Shown: positions 43,195 through 52,961, counted from the stretch's first letter. The stretch is 64,000 nt of DNA from UBA9926 sp023261215 (GCA_038136035.1 JAYPYV010000015.1:3515-67514); one strand, 5' to 3'. Notes: generated by a model from the letters alone, not told the origin. Translations and numbers: made by a program.

Positions 43195-43490
43195 GGCAGC
43201 ACTTGCTTAAATGGAAAAACCTCAACGGACTCAAACACGCCCTCAGTCATATAGGGGTCGGCCTCAGCCCATGTTCTCGCCTGATCGATCGAGTCGAATT
43301 CAGCGACGATGAGACTGCCCGAAAAGCCTGCATCGCCAGGATTTTCACTGTCCACATTCGGCATGGGGCCAGCGAGCAGAATTCGACCCTCTTGAACCAA
43401 TGGGTCAATTCGAGCCAAGTGGTTAGGGCGCACTTCAAGCCGTTTGCTCAGACTACCCAATCGATCCCGGCCGAGAATGACGTACAGCAT
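43191..43490 (-). CDS. yciI: YciI family protein
   Basis: 99 residues, ferredoxin-like alpha+beta fold. MLYVILGRDRLGSLSKRLEVRP, HLARIDPL, GRILLAGPMP and the EFDSIDQARTWAEADPY block with the conserved His/Asp pair define YciI. No reaction is firmly known for this family. It starts four bases after ispZ and overlaps the SH3 gene (43191-43194). Confidence 0.93.
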   Translation of the reverse strand: MLYVILGRDRLGSLSKRLEVRPNHLARIDPLVQEGRILLAGPMPNVDSENPGDAGFSGSLIVAEFDSIDQARTWAEADPYMTEGVFESVEVFPFKQVLP

Positions 43491-43494
43491 GCGG

Positions 43495-44088
43495 TTAATC
43501 CTTTGTTGAGCCAGTGTGGTCCGAAGAGTTGGCGGGCTGGCCTAGATCTTCGATGTCTTGAAGGAACCCGCCTCGGTAAAGATAAATCATCATGATGATA
43601 AAGTAGGTGAAAGTGAGTCCGAAGCCCCCGACCAGTTTGTAGGCGATCCAGAAGTCGAGGCTGAAGTTGTAGGCCACGATCAGATTTAACGCACCCGCAA
43701 CAAAAAAACCGAGGCTCCACCCGTATCCTAACTTGAACCAAACAGCCTCGGGGAGTGGCAACTGTTTGCCCAGCAACAGTTTGAATAACGGTTTACGAGC
43801 AAAGCGTTGTGCGCCAAAAAGAATCCCGGCCAAGATCCAATTGACAATCGTAGGTTTCCACAAGATGAAGGTTTCATCCCGAAATGCCAGCGTCAGTCCG
43901 CCGAGGATCAACGCTGACCAAAGGTAGAGATGCGTCGTGCCTCGTAGTTTGCGCTGCGTGGTGAATTCATAAGCGGCAAAGAGCGAGACGCCAGCCATGA
44001 GGACCATGGTGCTGAGGAAGATATCTTTACTGATGATCCAAGTGCCCACAAAGAGCAGCACAGGACCAAGTTCAATCAGCTGGTGCAT
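43495..44088 (-). CDS. yciB: Inner membrane septation protein YciB/IspZ
   Basis: 197 residues, five to six membrane helices. ELGPVLLFVGTWI at the start, TVVNW-like PTIVNWILAGILFG, RKPLFKLLLG and WFKLGYGWSLGFFVAGALNLIVAY are conserved. YciB acts in cell envelope integrity and division. The start MHQLIELGP is chosen; a longer frame runs into the yciO leader. It heads the ispZ-yciI-SH3-pdxJ set and is divergent from yciO. Confidence 0.95.
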   Translation of the reverse strand: MHQLIELGPVLLFVGTWIISKDIFLSTMVLMAGVSLFAAYEFTTQRKLRGTTHLYLWSALILGGLTLAFRDETFILWKPTIVNWILAGILFGAQRFARKPLFKLLLGKQLPLPEAVWFKLGYGWSLGFFVAGALNLIVAYNFSLDFWIAYKLVGGFGLTFTYFIIMMIYLYRGGFLQDIEDLGQPANSSDHTGSTKD

Positions 44089-44287
44089 AACGTCAGCTCG
44101 TGAAAACGGTCGCAAATCATAGCGCAAACCATTGCAGCGTTGAATGTGAACAAATCTGGGTGCCAGCCAGCGATGGGCCTCATTGGAACCCGTGCCTTGG
44201 CCAGAACGCCACCGCGTTCTCAAACATTCCCTTAAACCGTTACACTTTGGCTGGCCGCGCTGGTCGTGTCATCACTTGGAGAATCCT

Positions 44288-44911
44288 ATGAGCCAATTTT
44301 TCTCGATGCATCCAGATAACCCGCAGGCCCGACTGGCCAAACAAGCAGCAGATATTTTGCGGGCAGGCGGGATCATGGCGTATCCGACCGATGCTGCCTA
44401 CGCGCTCGGCTGCGATATGGATAACAGAGAAGGTCTGGCGCGGATGCTTAGGATTAGGGGTCTCAGTGCGGATCATCAATGCACCCTGGTTTGCAGAGAC
44501 TTGAGCGACCTTGGCATGCTGGCAAAAGTAGAAAACCCAGATTATCGCTTGCTCCGCAAAGCCACGCCTGGGCCCTTCACCTTTGTTCTCGAGGCGTCGA
44601 AGGAAGTACCAAAACGCTTGGTGCAACCCAAGCGTAAGACCATTGGTCTCCGAGTACCTGATTGTCGAATCACCCAGTTGATTCTTTCAGAATTAGGCGG
44701 ACCCCTGCTGAGTACGACCTTGATATTGAAAGATCAAGCCTATCCAGAATGCGATCCCTACGATATTCGCCAAACGCTTGAGCATGAAGTGGATCTGGTG
44801 ATCGATGGCGGGATGGGCTCACTTGAGGCCACCACGGTGGTCGATTTAACAGGTGATGCGCCAGAGGTTTTGCGGCAGGGTCTGGGTGACTTTTCAACGT
44901 TTGAGGGTTAG
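44288..44911 (+). CDS. yciO: YrdC/Sua5-family protein YciO
   Basis: 207 residues, L-threonylcarbamoyladenylate synthase fold. AADILRAGGIMAYPTDAAYALGCD, KATPGPFTFVLEASKEVPKR and KTIGLRVPDC follow the YciO branch, which is a paralogue of TsaC and not clearly an active TsaC. GGAGAATCCT precedes the ATG. Linked to ispZ/yciI as in many gammaproteobacteria. Confidence 0.93.
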   Translation: MSQFFSMHPDNPQARLAKQAADILRAGGIMAYPTDAAYALGCDMDNREGLARMLRIRGLSADHQCTLVCRDLSDLGMLAKVENPDYRLLRKATPGPFTFVLEASKEVPKRLVQPKRKTIGLRVPDCRITQLILSELGGPLLSTTLILKDQAYPECDPYDIRQTLEHEVDLVIDGGMGSLEATTVVDLTGDAPEVLRQGLGDFSTFEG

Positions 44912-45424
44912 GCCCAACTGCGCTGTTCTCAACGCGCCTCATGGTAGGCATGCGCATCGCTGGGCATCCCGCTTGCCGCGTGTGATTCGAGAGGAGAATG
45001 CTCGAATCGTCGGCTTTGTTCATGGTCCATGCAAGGATGCTGTGAACCCCGCTTTAGGAGCGATCGCACGGTTTCGCGCGCTTTGAGTTCCCGGGCGATC
45101 GGTTAGGCACTGATCGGTGTCTTTGTTTCAACTGGAGAACGGTGATACCCGTTTGGGTTGAGAGGGTGCGCGCCTCTAACAACGCAGGGTCAGGATTTGA
45201 ATCGATGCCCAGCATTTTCCTGGATTAGGCAGAACTCAGTCTCGGGTACGCGAAGACGAGCCTGGGTAATGCGCATTTAAACGCCCGCGGGTTGAGACAA
45301 ACGCCCTCGGCACCCGGTATACTTCTGTAATGCCTCTGTCATTGCCCCGCGCCGCATCGCTCGTACGTTTACCCCAAGACGACGCGGCGTTCCCAAGTCG
45401 GGCTTATCAAGTCGGATCATCACT
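44912..45424. promoter_or_regulatory. Intergenic region upstream of trpS with a candidate -10
   Basis: About 510 bases with no supported gene. TATACT at 45318-45323 is a good -10; GAGACA (45295-45300, spacing 17) or TTGAGA (45292-45297, spacing 20) are weak -35 candidates. The upstream 350 bases are featureless by eye; no Trp-codon-rich leader peptide was seen. Confidence 0.35.
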
Positions 45425-46645
45425 GTGAGCATTGAAAAACCCCAGTCACGCGTTCTTTCTGGTATGCGTCCAACGGGCCGACTGCATCTGGGTCACTACC
45501 ATGGTGTGCTCAAGAATTGGGTGCAGTTGCAACACGAATATGACTGCCTTTTCTTTGTTGCCGACTGGCATGCGCTGACGAGCCACTACGAGGATACAAG
45601 GGGTATCGAAGAGAGCGTGTGGCAGATGGTGATCGACTGGCTGGCGGCCGGAGTGAATCCCAGTTCAACCACGCTGTTCATTCAGAGCCGGGTGCCAGAG
45701 CACGCGGAGCTTCATCTGTTGTTATCGATGATCACACCGCTCAGTTGGGTTGAACGCGTGCCGACCTTTAAAGACCAAGTGAGCAAGAACAAGGATCGTG
45801 ATTTGGCGACCTATGGGTTTCTCGGCTACCCGGTCTTACAAAGCTCTGACATCCTGATCTACCGCGCGGGGCAAGTGCCCGTCGGAGCGGATCAAGTCCC
45901 ACATGTGGAGATGACGAGAGAGCTTGCGCGGCGCTTCAACCATTTGTTTGGGCGGGACGCTGGATTCGAGGATGCAGCGGAACAAGCGGTTAAGAAATTG
46001 GGACGCAAAAACGCGAGCCTGTATCGAGAGCTTCGTAAGAAATACATGGAGCAGGGCAGTGAAGAGTCGCTCGCTAAGGCACAATCGCTGGTCTCTGATT
46101 CGGGCAATCTATCGCTAGGGGACCGTGATCGACTTTTGGGATACGCCGAAGGCAGTGGGCGTATCATATTGCCCGAGCCTCAGGCGCTCTTAACGGAAAA
46201 CGCCGTCATGCCCGGGCTTGATGGTCAGAAGATGTCGAAATCGTACAACAATACGATTTCACTGCGAGAAGAGCCCGAGACGGTGACGCAAAAGATTAAG
46301 ACCATGACCACAGATCCAGCGCGGGTGAAACGCACCGATCCGGGTGATCCGGCCCGCTGCCCTGTGTTCGAATTGCATAAGATTTATTCCGATGCAGCCA
46401 CTCGGGACTGGGTATCAGAAGGGTGCCGGTCGGCGGGTATCGGCTGCATCGACTGTAAAGCGCCCCTTGCAGAGGCGATTTTGGCTGAGCAACAACCCAT
46501 GCGGGAACGCGCCATTCAGTTTGAACAGAATCCCGATTTGGTCCGATCTATCATTGCCGAGGGTTGTGAGAAGGCTCGAACCCAAGCCAGGGCGACGTTA
46601 GAAGAAGTTCGATCAGTCATGGGCCTCGACTACCGATCGCTATGA
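45425..46645 (+). CDS. trpS: Tryptophanyl-tRNA synthetase
   Basis: 406 residues, class I. The HIGH-type motif is in GMRPTGRLHLGHYHG, and KMSKS in GLDGQKMSKSYNN. It is longer than E. coli TrpS because of an insert of about 60 residues ahead of the KMSKS loop (AEQAVKKLGRK to LGDRDRLLGYAEG), the same layout as in Pseudomonas. GTG start. The stop overlaps the scpA start (46642-46645). Confidence 0.96.
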   Translation: MSIEKPQSRVLSGMRPTGRLHLGHYHGVLKNWVQLQHEYDCLFFVADWHALTSHYEDTRGIEESVWQMVIDWLAAGVNPSSTTLFIQSRVPEHAELHLLLSMITPLSWVERVPTFKDQVSKNKDRDLATYGFLGYPVLQSSDILIYRAGQVPVGADQVPHVEMTRELARRFNHLFGRDAGFEDAAEQAVKKLGRKNASLYRELRKKYMEQGSEESLAKAQSLVSDSGNLSLGDRDRLLGYAEGSGRIILPEPQALLTENAVMPGLDGQKMSKSYNNTISLREEPETVTQKIKTMTTDPARVKRTDPGDPARCPVFELHKIYSDAATRDWVSEGCRSAGIGCIDCKAPLAEAILAEQQPMRERAIQFEQNPDLVRSIIAEGCEKARTQARATLEEVRSVMGLDYRSL

Positions 46646-47517
46646 GTGAAGTCACACCGCCCACAGACCCTCAATTCCTTCCCCAGATGCCTCGTCGGCA
46701 GAGTGAGCTCGCGTTAGTTGGTGGGGTACCTTTCAACGAGCTGCCTGCCGATTTATATATCCCGCCCGATGCCCTTGAGGTCATCCTTGAAGCGTTCGAA
46801 GGGCCACTTGATTTATTGCTCTACCTGATCCGTCGTCAAAACCTCGATATTTTGGAAATCAAAGTCGCGGATATCACTGAACAGTACATGCAGTACATCG
46901 CGCTGATGGAGGAATTACAGTTCGAATTGGCGAGCGAATATCTGGTGATGGCGGCGATGCTTGCGGAAATTAAATCGCGCATGCTTCTGCCGAGACCCGA
47001 ATCCGCTGAGGATGAGGGAGACGACCCAAGAGCCGAGCTGATCCGTAGGCTTCAGGAGTACGAGCGCTTTAAGAACGCGGCCGTGGCCATCGATGAAATG
47101 CCACGCGTGAACCGGGAGGTCTGGATCGCCAACGCAAAGGCACCAGAAAACAAACGGCCGAAACCCCTGCCTGATGTGGAGATGAAGGAACTCCTGATGG
47201 CGCTTGCCAGTGTGTTGAGGCGAGTCGATCAATTCGCGTCGCATCACATCTCGCTTGAGCCCCTGTCCACGCGCGAGCGCATGTCCCAAATCTTATTTAA
47301 AGTAAAAAATATTGGGGATCAGTTCTTACCTTTTATTGATTTGTTTGAATTATCTGAAGGTCGCCGAGGCGTCGTGGTGACGTTTATCGCGGTGTTGGAA
47401 CTGATCAAAGAATCGTTACTCGAGATTCAACAAGCTGCTCCCTTTGCGCCGATCCATGTTAAAGCGAGAGCGGTGAGTGCCATCGAGCCGCCGCCTGAGG
47501 TCGAAGAAGATGAGTGA
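46642..47517 (+). CDS. scpA: Segregation and condensation protein A
   Basis: 291 residues; kleisin of the SMC-ScpAB condensin. The N-terminal helical domain (FEGPLDLLLYLIRRQNLDILEIKVADI and EYLVMAAMLAEIKSRMLLPRP) binds SMC neck and ScpB, and the C-terminal winged helix (about 215-275) closes the ring. The presence of scpA and scpB indicates an SMC-ScpAB system, not MukBEF. It overlaps scpB by eight bases. Confidence 0.95.
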   Translation: MSEVTPPTDPQFLPQMPRRQSELALVGGVPFNELPADLYIPPDALEVILEAFEGPLDLLLYLIRRQNLDILEIKVADITEQYMQYIALMEELQFELASEYLVMAAMLAEIKSRMLLPRPESAEDEGDDPRAELIRRLQEYERFKNAAVAIDEMPRVNREVWIANAKAPENKRPKPLPDVEMKELLMALASVLRRVDQFASHHISLEPLSTRERMSQILFKVKNIGDQFLPFIDLFELSEGRRGVVVTFIAVLELIKESLLEIQQAAPFAPIHVKARAVSAIEPPPEVEEDE

Positions 47518-48442
47518 TTTAGCTGAGTTAAAGCGGATTATTGAAGGCGCCATCTTGGCGTCCGAATCCCCCTTAACGATTGATAATTTGGAATCGCTGT
47601 TTTTCGCTGAAGCACCCACACGAGCAGAAATAAGAGATGCCCTGGGTGAAATCGAAGCCGATTGCGAGACCCGAGGTTTCGAGCTCAAAAAGGTGGCGAC
47701 GGGCTATCGATTCCAGGTGAAGGAAAAGTATGCGGATTGGGTCAGCCGCCTTTGGGAAGAACGCCCTGCGCGATATACCCGAGCGCTGCTAGAAACACTG
47801 GCACTGGTCGCATATAAGCAACCCATCACGCGGGGTGACATCGAAGAAATTCGAGGCGTGGCCGTCTCAACCAATATTATTCGAACGCTTCTCGAGCGCG
47901 AGTGGATTCGAGTTGTGGGTCACCGTGATGTTCCTGGTCGCCCTGCGATGTATGCCACGACCAAAACTTTCCTAGACTATTTCAATGTTGCGAGTCTGGA
48001 AGAGTTGCCAACGCTCCAGGAGATTAAGGACCTTGCAGCTGAAGATCGCTCGCTTGAGCTAGACGAACCTCTCATTGAAATGAAGTCTATCGAACTTGAA
48101 CCTGAAGAGGTCGAGCTGGAAGGTGTGAGCGACACTGAGCTTGAGGCCGTAACGCAACGCGTAGATCAAATTCAGGAGAATATTCGCCAGGTGATGGCGC
48201 CTCGATCTGACCCGTTGGATGACGATTTTGATGACATGCTCGACGGTGAGTTCGAACCCTCAGGTGAGGCTGTGGCGGAACCCTCAGAATCGTTGGATCC
48301 AGCTGAAACACTCGGGCCCGCGGAAGTAAACATCATGATGGAGAACGAGGAGAGGGCGTCAGGTGCCTTGGCGTCGCTGTCTGAAGACTCGTCAGACCCG
48401 GTTTCTGATGACGCAGAAGATGTGCAGCCCCCTCGTGAGTAG
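47510..48442 (+). CDS. scpB: Segregation and condensation protein B
   Basis: 310 residues. Two winged-helix domains (about 1-80 and 85-175: LKRIIEGAILASESPLTI, YTRALLETLALVAYKQPITRGDIEEIRGV, LLEREWIRVVGHRDVPGRPAMYATT) followed by a long acidic tail (190-310), much longer than in many homologues. Start at MSDLAELK inside the scpA end. The ScpB dimer regulates SMC. The tail varies widely between species. Confidence 0.94.
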   Translation: MSDLAELKRIIEGAILASESPLTIDNLESLFFAEAPTRAEIRDALGEIEADCETRGFELKKVATGYRFQVKEKYADWVSRLWEERPARYTRALLETLALVAYKQPITRGDIEEIRGVAVSTNIIRTLLEREWIRVVGHRDVPGRPAMYATTKTFLDYFNVASLEELPTLQEIKDLAAEDRSLELDEPLIEMKSIELEPEEVELEGVSDTELEAVTQRVDQIQENIRQVMAPRSDPLDDDFDDMLDGEFEPSGEAVAEPSESLDPAETLGPAEVNIMMENEERASGALASLSEDSSDPVSDDAEDVQPPRE

Positions 48443-48482
48443 ATTAGCGGCTACCGTGTGATCCCCCTCTTGCAGAGAAGCT

Positions 48483-49502
48483 ATGAGCGAAAAATTACAG
48501 AAGGTGTTGGCGAGTCAAGGGCTCGGTGGTCGTCGAACCATGGAACAGTGGATCGAATCAGGTCGAGTCACGATTAATGGTCGGCGTGCGCAGCTAGGCG
48601 ATCGGGTCGAACTGGATGACCGCGTCACTGTGGATGGCAAGCCGCTCAGACGGATCATCGAGCAACCGAGGCATTTGATCTATAACAAGCCCGCAGGCCA
48701 GATTTGCTCCCGAGATGACCCTGAAGGCCGTCCCAATGTGTTCAGTGCGCTACCAAAGTTGCGGCGTGGGCGTTGGATTGCGGTGGGCCGTCTGGATTTC
48801 AATACGGCGGGGTTATTACTGTTCACAACGGATGGTGAACTCGCCAGCCGGTTGATGCATCCGAGTGCAAACATTGATCGCGAATACGCTGTCCGCATCT
48901 TGGGTGAAGTTCAAGAGCCTCAGTTAGAGGCCATGCGCCAGGGTGTGATGCTTGAAGATGGTCTAGCTCGCTTCACGGATATTCGCAAAGGGCGGGACGA
49001 AGCGGGGGCGAATCAGTGGTATTACGTTGTGCTCATGGAGGGTCGGAATCGTGAGGTGCGACGGCTTTTTGAGTCGCAGGGATTGGTGGTGAGTCGATTG
49101 AAGCGCGTTCGGTTCGGGTCGTTCTTTATTCCCTCAGGCGTCAAATCGCGTCAGACGCGCCCGATCACCGGTAAGGACGAAGTCGAGCTGTATCGGATGG
49201 CGGGCCTTGAACCGCCTCAGGTGGAAAAGCGCGGAAAGGCCGGAGGTCAGTTTTCGCCCAAGCCGGAGCGGCAAAAGGTCGCCAACGATCAAAATCCCGT
49301 TAGGCAGGGGCAATCGAGACGAGCCCATTCGCCTGGTCGATCAACAGAAGAAACCCCGACTCGATCGGTAAAACCGAGGCGCGCAGCTGAAGAACGATCT
49401 GCTTCAGGACGGGCGTCTAGGCAAGGAGAGTCGGTCGAGCGAGGGCCGGCGCGCCGGTCTCAATCGAAATTCTCGAAGCCCAATTCAAGGAAGTCTCGTT
49501 AA
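48483..49502 (+). CDS. rluB: 23S rRNA pseudouridine 2605 synthase
   Basis: 339 residues. S4 RNA-binding domain at the N-terminus (KLQKVLASQGLGGRRTMEQWI), then a pseudouridine synthase domain with the catalytic aspartate in GRLDFNTAGLLLFTTDGELA and EGRNREVRRLFES. The C-terminal 90 residues are basic and Ser/Arg/Pro-rich, predicted disordered, as in other RluB proteins. Placement after scpB is standard. Confidence 0.95.
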   Translation: MSEKLQKVLASQGLGGRRTMEQWIESGRVTINGRRAQLGDRVELDDRVTVDGKPLRRIIEQPRHLIYNKPAGQICSRDDPEGRPNVFSALPKLRRGRWIAVGRLDFNTAGLLLFTTDGELASRLMHPSANIDREYAVRILGEVQEPQLEAMRQGVMLEDGLARFTDIRKGRDEAGANQWYYVVLMEGRNREVRRLFESQGLVVSRLKRVRFGSFFIPSGVKSRQTRPITGKDEVELYRMAGLEPPQVEKRGKAGGQFSPKPERQKVANDQNPVRQGQSRRAHSPGRSTEETPTRSVKPRRAAEERSASGRASRQGESVERGPARRSQSKFSKPNSRKSR

Positions 49503-49568
49503 CTGTTCCGGGCTTCGTCATGCCAGTGAATGCGCTGACGCGGTGAGCGGCGTCGTGTGCGACAGCCA

Positions 49569-50306
49569 TCAAGAAATTGCGGTCACCGATCCATCGGCGT
49601 GAATACGCTGTGCGCCCTGCCTGCCAAGTTCTGGATTGAGACGACGCAGGTACCGCTGTGCCACTTGTTCAGGTTCTGGCGAGTCGAGCGGATCCTCCGC
49701 GGGGTAGGCGAGCTGGCGCATTCGGGTTCTTGTTGCGCCTGGATTGATAATGGTGACGTCGATCTGGGTGGTCTTCTCAAATTCCTCTGCAAGGAGTTTG
49801 GCAAATCCCTCCAACGCGTATTTAGAAACCGAGTAAGCCCCCCAATAAGCGCGAGGTGTCTCTCCTACGCTTGAGCTCGTGAACACGAGGTGGCTATGGT
49901 CGCTTGCTTTGAGGAGAGGCAGTAGGGCACGCGTCAGATGGGTTGCCGCCTCGAAGTTAACTCGCATGACTCGTTGCCAGGTTGCCTCGAGATAGTGCTC
50001 AAAAGGTACGCGTTCCCCCAGTTCCGCCGCGTTGTGCACAAGGGCATAGAGCGAACCGAATTGTTGTTCGACGGCCTGCGCAATCTGCGTATAGTCAGCG
50101 GCCGAGGCACCATCAAGATCCAAGGGCAAGATTGAGGGCTCCGGCGCCCCATTGGCGATAATGTCATCGAAGAGGCTTTCGAGCGCGGGCACGTGGCGAC
50201 CCAGCAGAAGCAGGCGAGCGTTGGCGTTAGCGAGTGCCAGGGCTGTGGCGCGGCCAATGCCAGAGCCCGCGCCAGTGACTAGGATCAAGCGCTGATCGAA
50301 ATCCAT
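49569..50306 (-). CDS. yciK: SDR-family oxidoreductase YciK
   Basis: 245 residues, Rossmann fold: TGAGSGIGRATALAL for NAD(P) binding, HNAAELGE, TSSSVGE and the catalytic YSVSK. The ATG at 50306 is chosen; a TTG at 50318 would overlap ubiG. YciK is part of the gyrA-mtaD-ubiG-yciK block of Pseudomonas; its substrate is unknown. Confidence 0.92.
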   Translation of the reverse strand: MDFDQRLILVTGAGSGIGRATALALANANARLLLLGRHVPALESLFDDIIANGAPEPSILPLDLDGASAADYTQIAQAVEQQFGSLYALVHNAAELGERVPFEHYLEATWQRVMRVNFEAATHLTRALLPLLKASDHSHLVFTSSSVGETPRAYWGAYSVSKYALEGFAKLLAEEFEKTTQIDVTIINPGATRTRMRQLAYPAEDPLDSPEPEQVAQRYLRRLNPELGRQGAQRIHADGSVTAIS

Positions 50307-50314
50307 GGGCTGAC

Positions 50315-51031
50315 TCAACGAGACTCTGATCCGCGGATGGCATGCATCAAATAGTTCACATCAGTATCGGATTCAAGTTTGTACTGGTCCGTGAGTGGGT
50401 TGTATGTCATTCCGCAAATGTCTTTGAGTGAGAAATCCTGTTGGCGCATCACCTGCGCCAGCTCTGAAGGTTTAATAAACTTTTTAAAGTCGTGGGTGCC
50501 CCTTGGCAGGAGTCGCAAGACGTATTCAGCGCCAATGATTGCGAAGAGATATGACTTGGGGTTTCGATTAATGGTTGACACAAATAAGTGTCCGCCGGGC
50601 TTGAGAAGGCGATGGCAAGCTTCGATCACAGACGCGGGGTCCGGAACGTGCTCGAGCATCTCGAGACAAGTGACCACGTCAAATGATCCTGGGTGGTGAT
50701 CAGCGAAGGATTCTGCCGTGGACTGCTCGTAGTGAACGGTCAAGTTTGATTCGTGGAGGTGAAGTTTTGCCACCTGCAACGGCATGACGCCCATGTCGAT
50801 TCCGGTGACGTTCGCGCCAGCGGCAGCCATAGCTTCGGTGAGTAGTCCGCCGCCGCAGCCCACATCGAGAACAGAGAGGCTGGTGAGGTCAACGCGGGCC
50901 TGAATGTAACCCAGTCTGAGCGGGTTGATGGCATGAAGCGGCTTGAATTCACTCTTGGGGTCCCACCATTTCTGGGCCATCTCTTCAAACTTTTTGATCT
51001 CCTCGGGGTCGAGGTTCTCATCAAGCGTCAT
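50315..51031 (-). CDS. ubiG: Ubiquinone O-methyltransferase
   Basis: 238 residues; performs both O-methylations in ubiquinone synthesis. N-terminal EEIKKFEEMAQKWWDPKSEFKPLHAINPLRL, SAM motif VLDVGCGGGLLTEAMA and motif LEMLEHVPDP are diagnostic. The start MTLDENLDPE has GGAGC upstream and overlaps the mtaD stop (ATGA, 51028-51031). In Pseudomonas a phosphatase gene (mupP) follows ubiG before yciK; it is absent here. Confidence 0.96.
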   Translation of the reverse strand: MTLDENLDPEEIKKFEEMAQKWWDPKSEFKPLHAINPLRLGYIQARVDLTSLSVLDVGCGGGLLTEAMAAAGANVTGIDMGVMPLQVAKLHLHESNLTVHYEQSTAESFADHHPGSFDVVTCLEMLEHVPDPASVIEACHRLLKPGGHLFVSTINRNPKSYLFAIIGAEYVLRLLPRGTHDFKKFIKPSELAQVMRQQDFSLKDICGMTYNPLTDQYKLESDTDVNYLMHAIRGSESR

Positions 51032-52344
51032 ATCAATGCTCCGATCCTTGCTTGCCACTGGCTGACTTGCGACCTTAACTCGCCCACATCAAATCGATTG
51101 AAATCGCCGTTGTGGTAAAGCAGTTCTCCTTCAACAAAGGTGTGGGTGACGTTGTGCCCGGTCACGGCATACACGAGTTGGGAGACGGGATGATATACGG
51201 GCTGGGTCTGAATGTCGCTCAACCGAACGGATATCACATCCGCTTGCTTGCCGATCTCGAGACTGCCGATCAGGTGATCCAGGCCAAGAAACTGTGCGCC
51301 TCCCATCGTGGCCATATAGAGCGCTTGCTCGGCGCTGAGCGCTTCGGGGGCGCCAGTCGCGACCTTGGCGAGTAGCGCGGCGGTGCGCATTTCCTGAAAG
51401 AGGTCGAGATCATTGTTACTGGCCGCGCCATCCGTGCCAAGCGCAACATCGACACCCTCGGCGCGGAGCTGATCGATGGGGCAGATGCCACTGGCGAGTT
51501 TCATGTTCGATTCTGGACAATGCACGACCGGGGTTTTCGTCAATTTGAGCCATGAAATTTCCTCATCAAGGAGCTGCGTCATGTGCACGGTTTGCAATCG
51601 CGTATCGAACATCTCAAGCCGGCGCATTCGGTCGATGGGTCGACATTGATAGAGCGCCGCGTGTCGAATCATTTCATCGTTCGATTCGTGCAGGTGGAGA
51701 TGAACGGGTAAATCGTTCGCTAATGCCAATTGCCTGATTCGTTTAAACCCCTGGTCGCTAAGCGAATAGGCCGCATGGGGCGCAAATCCAACAGTGAGCC
51801 GAGGTTGCGTCGCCGCCCAGTCAAAAAATACCAGGCTTTGAGCGATGTGGTCCTCTTCAGTGCTAGCCCAGGCATTAGGAAATTGAATGACTGGCGTCGT
51901 GATCTGGCTTCGAATGCCCGTCATGCCCATCGCTTCCGCAGTGGCCTGGGGAAAAAAATAGCTGTCAGCGCAACAGGTTGTCCCTCGACTGAGTGATTCG
52001 GCAGCCGCGAGCCAGGCGCCCGCATGGACAAACGAGGGGGATACCAACTTTGCCTCAACGGGCCAGATATGATCTTCAAGCCATGCCATCAGGCTGTGGT
52101 CATCAGCGTACCCTCGAAGCAGTGTCATGGCTGCATGGCCGTGGCAATTGATGAGTCCAGGCAGGACCACTTCGCCTGTTAGATCGATGGCCGAAACGTC
52201 TCCGTATCGATCATTGGCAGCTTGCCGAGGCAAAAGGTCGACAATCACGCCGTCACAAATGATGAGGTCAAAATCTAAGTGGACGGTGTTTTCAGGCCGG
52301 ATTGGGATGACCCAAGAAGGCTGCAAACGGAGTGCATTGGACAT
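51028..52344 (-). CDS. mtaD: 5-methylthioadenosine/S-adenosylhomocysteine deaminase-type amidohydrolase
   Basis: 438 residues of the TRZ/ATZ amidohydrolase family. Metal ligands: GLINCHGHAAM, HLHLHES, and the aspartate in GTDGAASNNDLDLF. MtaD deaminates methylthioadenosine or S-adenosylhomocysteine to the inosine form. The start at 52344 is favoured because a TATAAT box (minus strand, 52379-52384) lies upstream, which would put a longer start before the transcript. mtnA, which follows gyrA in Pseudomonas, is missing. Confidence 0.93.
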   Translation of the reverse strand: MSNALRLQPSWVIPIRPENTVHLDFDLIICDGVIVDLLPRQAANDRYGDVSAIDLTGEVVLPGLINCHGHAAMTLLRGYADDHSLMAWLEDHIWPVEAKLVSPSFVHAGAWLAAAESLSRGTTCCADSYFFPQATAEAMGMTGIRSQITTPVIQFPNAWASTEEDHIAQSLVFFDWAATQPRLTVGFAPHAAYSLSDQGFKRIRQLALANDLPVHLHLHESNDEMIRHAALYQCRPIDRMRRLEMFDTRLQTVHMTQLLDEEISWLKLTKTPVVHCPESNMKLASGICPIDQLRAEGVDVALGTDGAASNNDLDLFQEMRTAALLAKVATGAPEALSAEQALYMATMGGAQFLGLDHLIGSLEIGKQADVISVRLSDIQTQPVYHPVSQLVYAVTGHNVTHTFVEGELLYHNGDFNRFDVGELRSQVSQWQARIGALI

Positions 52345-52378
52345 ACATTTTGGCCGGACTGGATGTGCTCGATGGGTC

Positions 52379-52384
52379 ATTATA
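52379..52384 (-). promoter_or_regulatory. Candidate -10 box for the mtaD-ubiG-yciK run
   Basis: TATAAT on the minus strand, about 35 bases before the chosen mtaD start. No consensus -35 is seen 17 bases upstream. Confidence 0.45.
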
Positions 52385-52961
52385 CGAGCATTTATCCGCC
52401 CCTCAGCTGAGGGCGAATGGAAGGGCGTGAAGACGTCCGATTAAAAAAAAGAAAAATTATTAAAAATCAATGTAAAACAAGCAGATAGATTCCCTTATCG
52501 TTGCGCCCTGGCTTAGGAGTTTTGACGCTATTGTGGTAGACTTTCGGTCCATTCATGCGGCATATGAATGGGCGCTTCCTCTGATGCTTTGCGACGCAAA
52601 AAGGTCCACCATCCCGCATCAATTAATGACCAATTTGATAGATAAATGAGCCGTCTCGGACTGCCCGAGATGCGTGCATGCGGCCAGTCCCAGTGAGGCG
52701 GTCGAATCGATGGTCAATGACGGACGTCGAGGAAACTGAGAGCTGTTGGCCCTTGGATCGAAGAGAGGGTTCAAGGTGTGTGCCATCGGTCATCTCGCAG
52801 TCAGGCTCAGAGGTTTCCTGGTGCCGGTTGGGATGAAGGCCCTGGGTGAAAGCATGGGTCAAAGAGCGGCTTAATCGGCGGGGCGGTGATGCCCAGCAAG
52901 CGGTCGCCAGAGGCGACCCAACAATGGATCAAACGGTTTAACGGCGGAACGAACGAAAACA
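52385..52961 (+). promoter_or_regulatory. gyrA leader region: AT-rich tract and hairpins
   Basis: No gene is supported. An A/T-rich block at about 52440-52495 separates the divergent mtaD and gyrA units and may act as an UP element. TTGACG followed by TAGACT near 52521-52541 is too closely spaced for a standard promoter. CATTCAT (52550-52556)/ATGAATG (52564-52570) is a small inverted repeat. GGTCGCC (52902-52908)/GGCGACC (52912-52918) with loop AGA is a strong hairpin 43 bases before the gyrA start with no T run after it. Confidence 0.35.

Noticed and set aside
52623..52862. Minus-strand open frame in the gyrA leader
   Set aside because: No ribosome site, no similarity, and it lies in the region expected to hold the gyrA leader.
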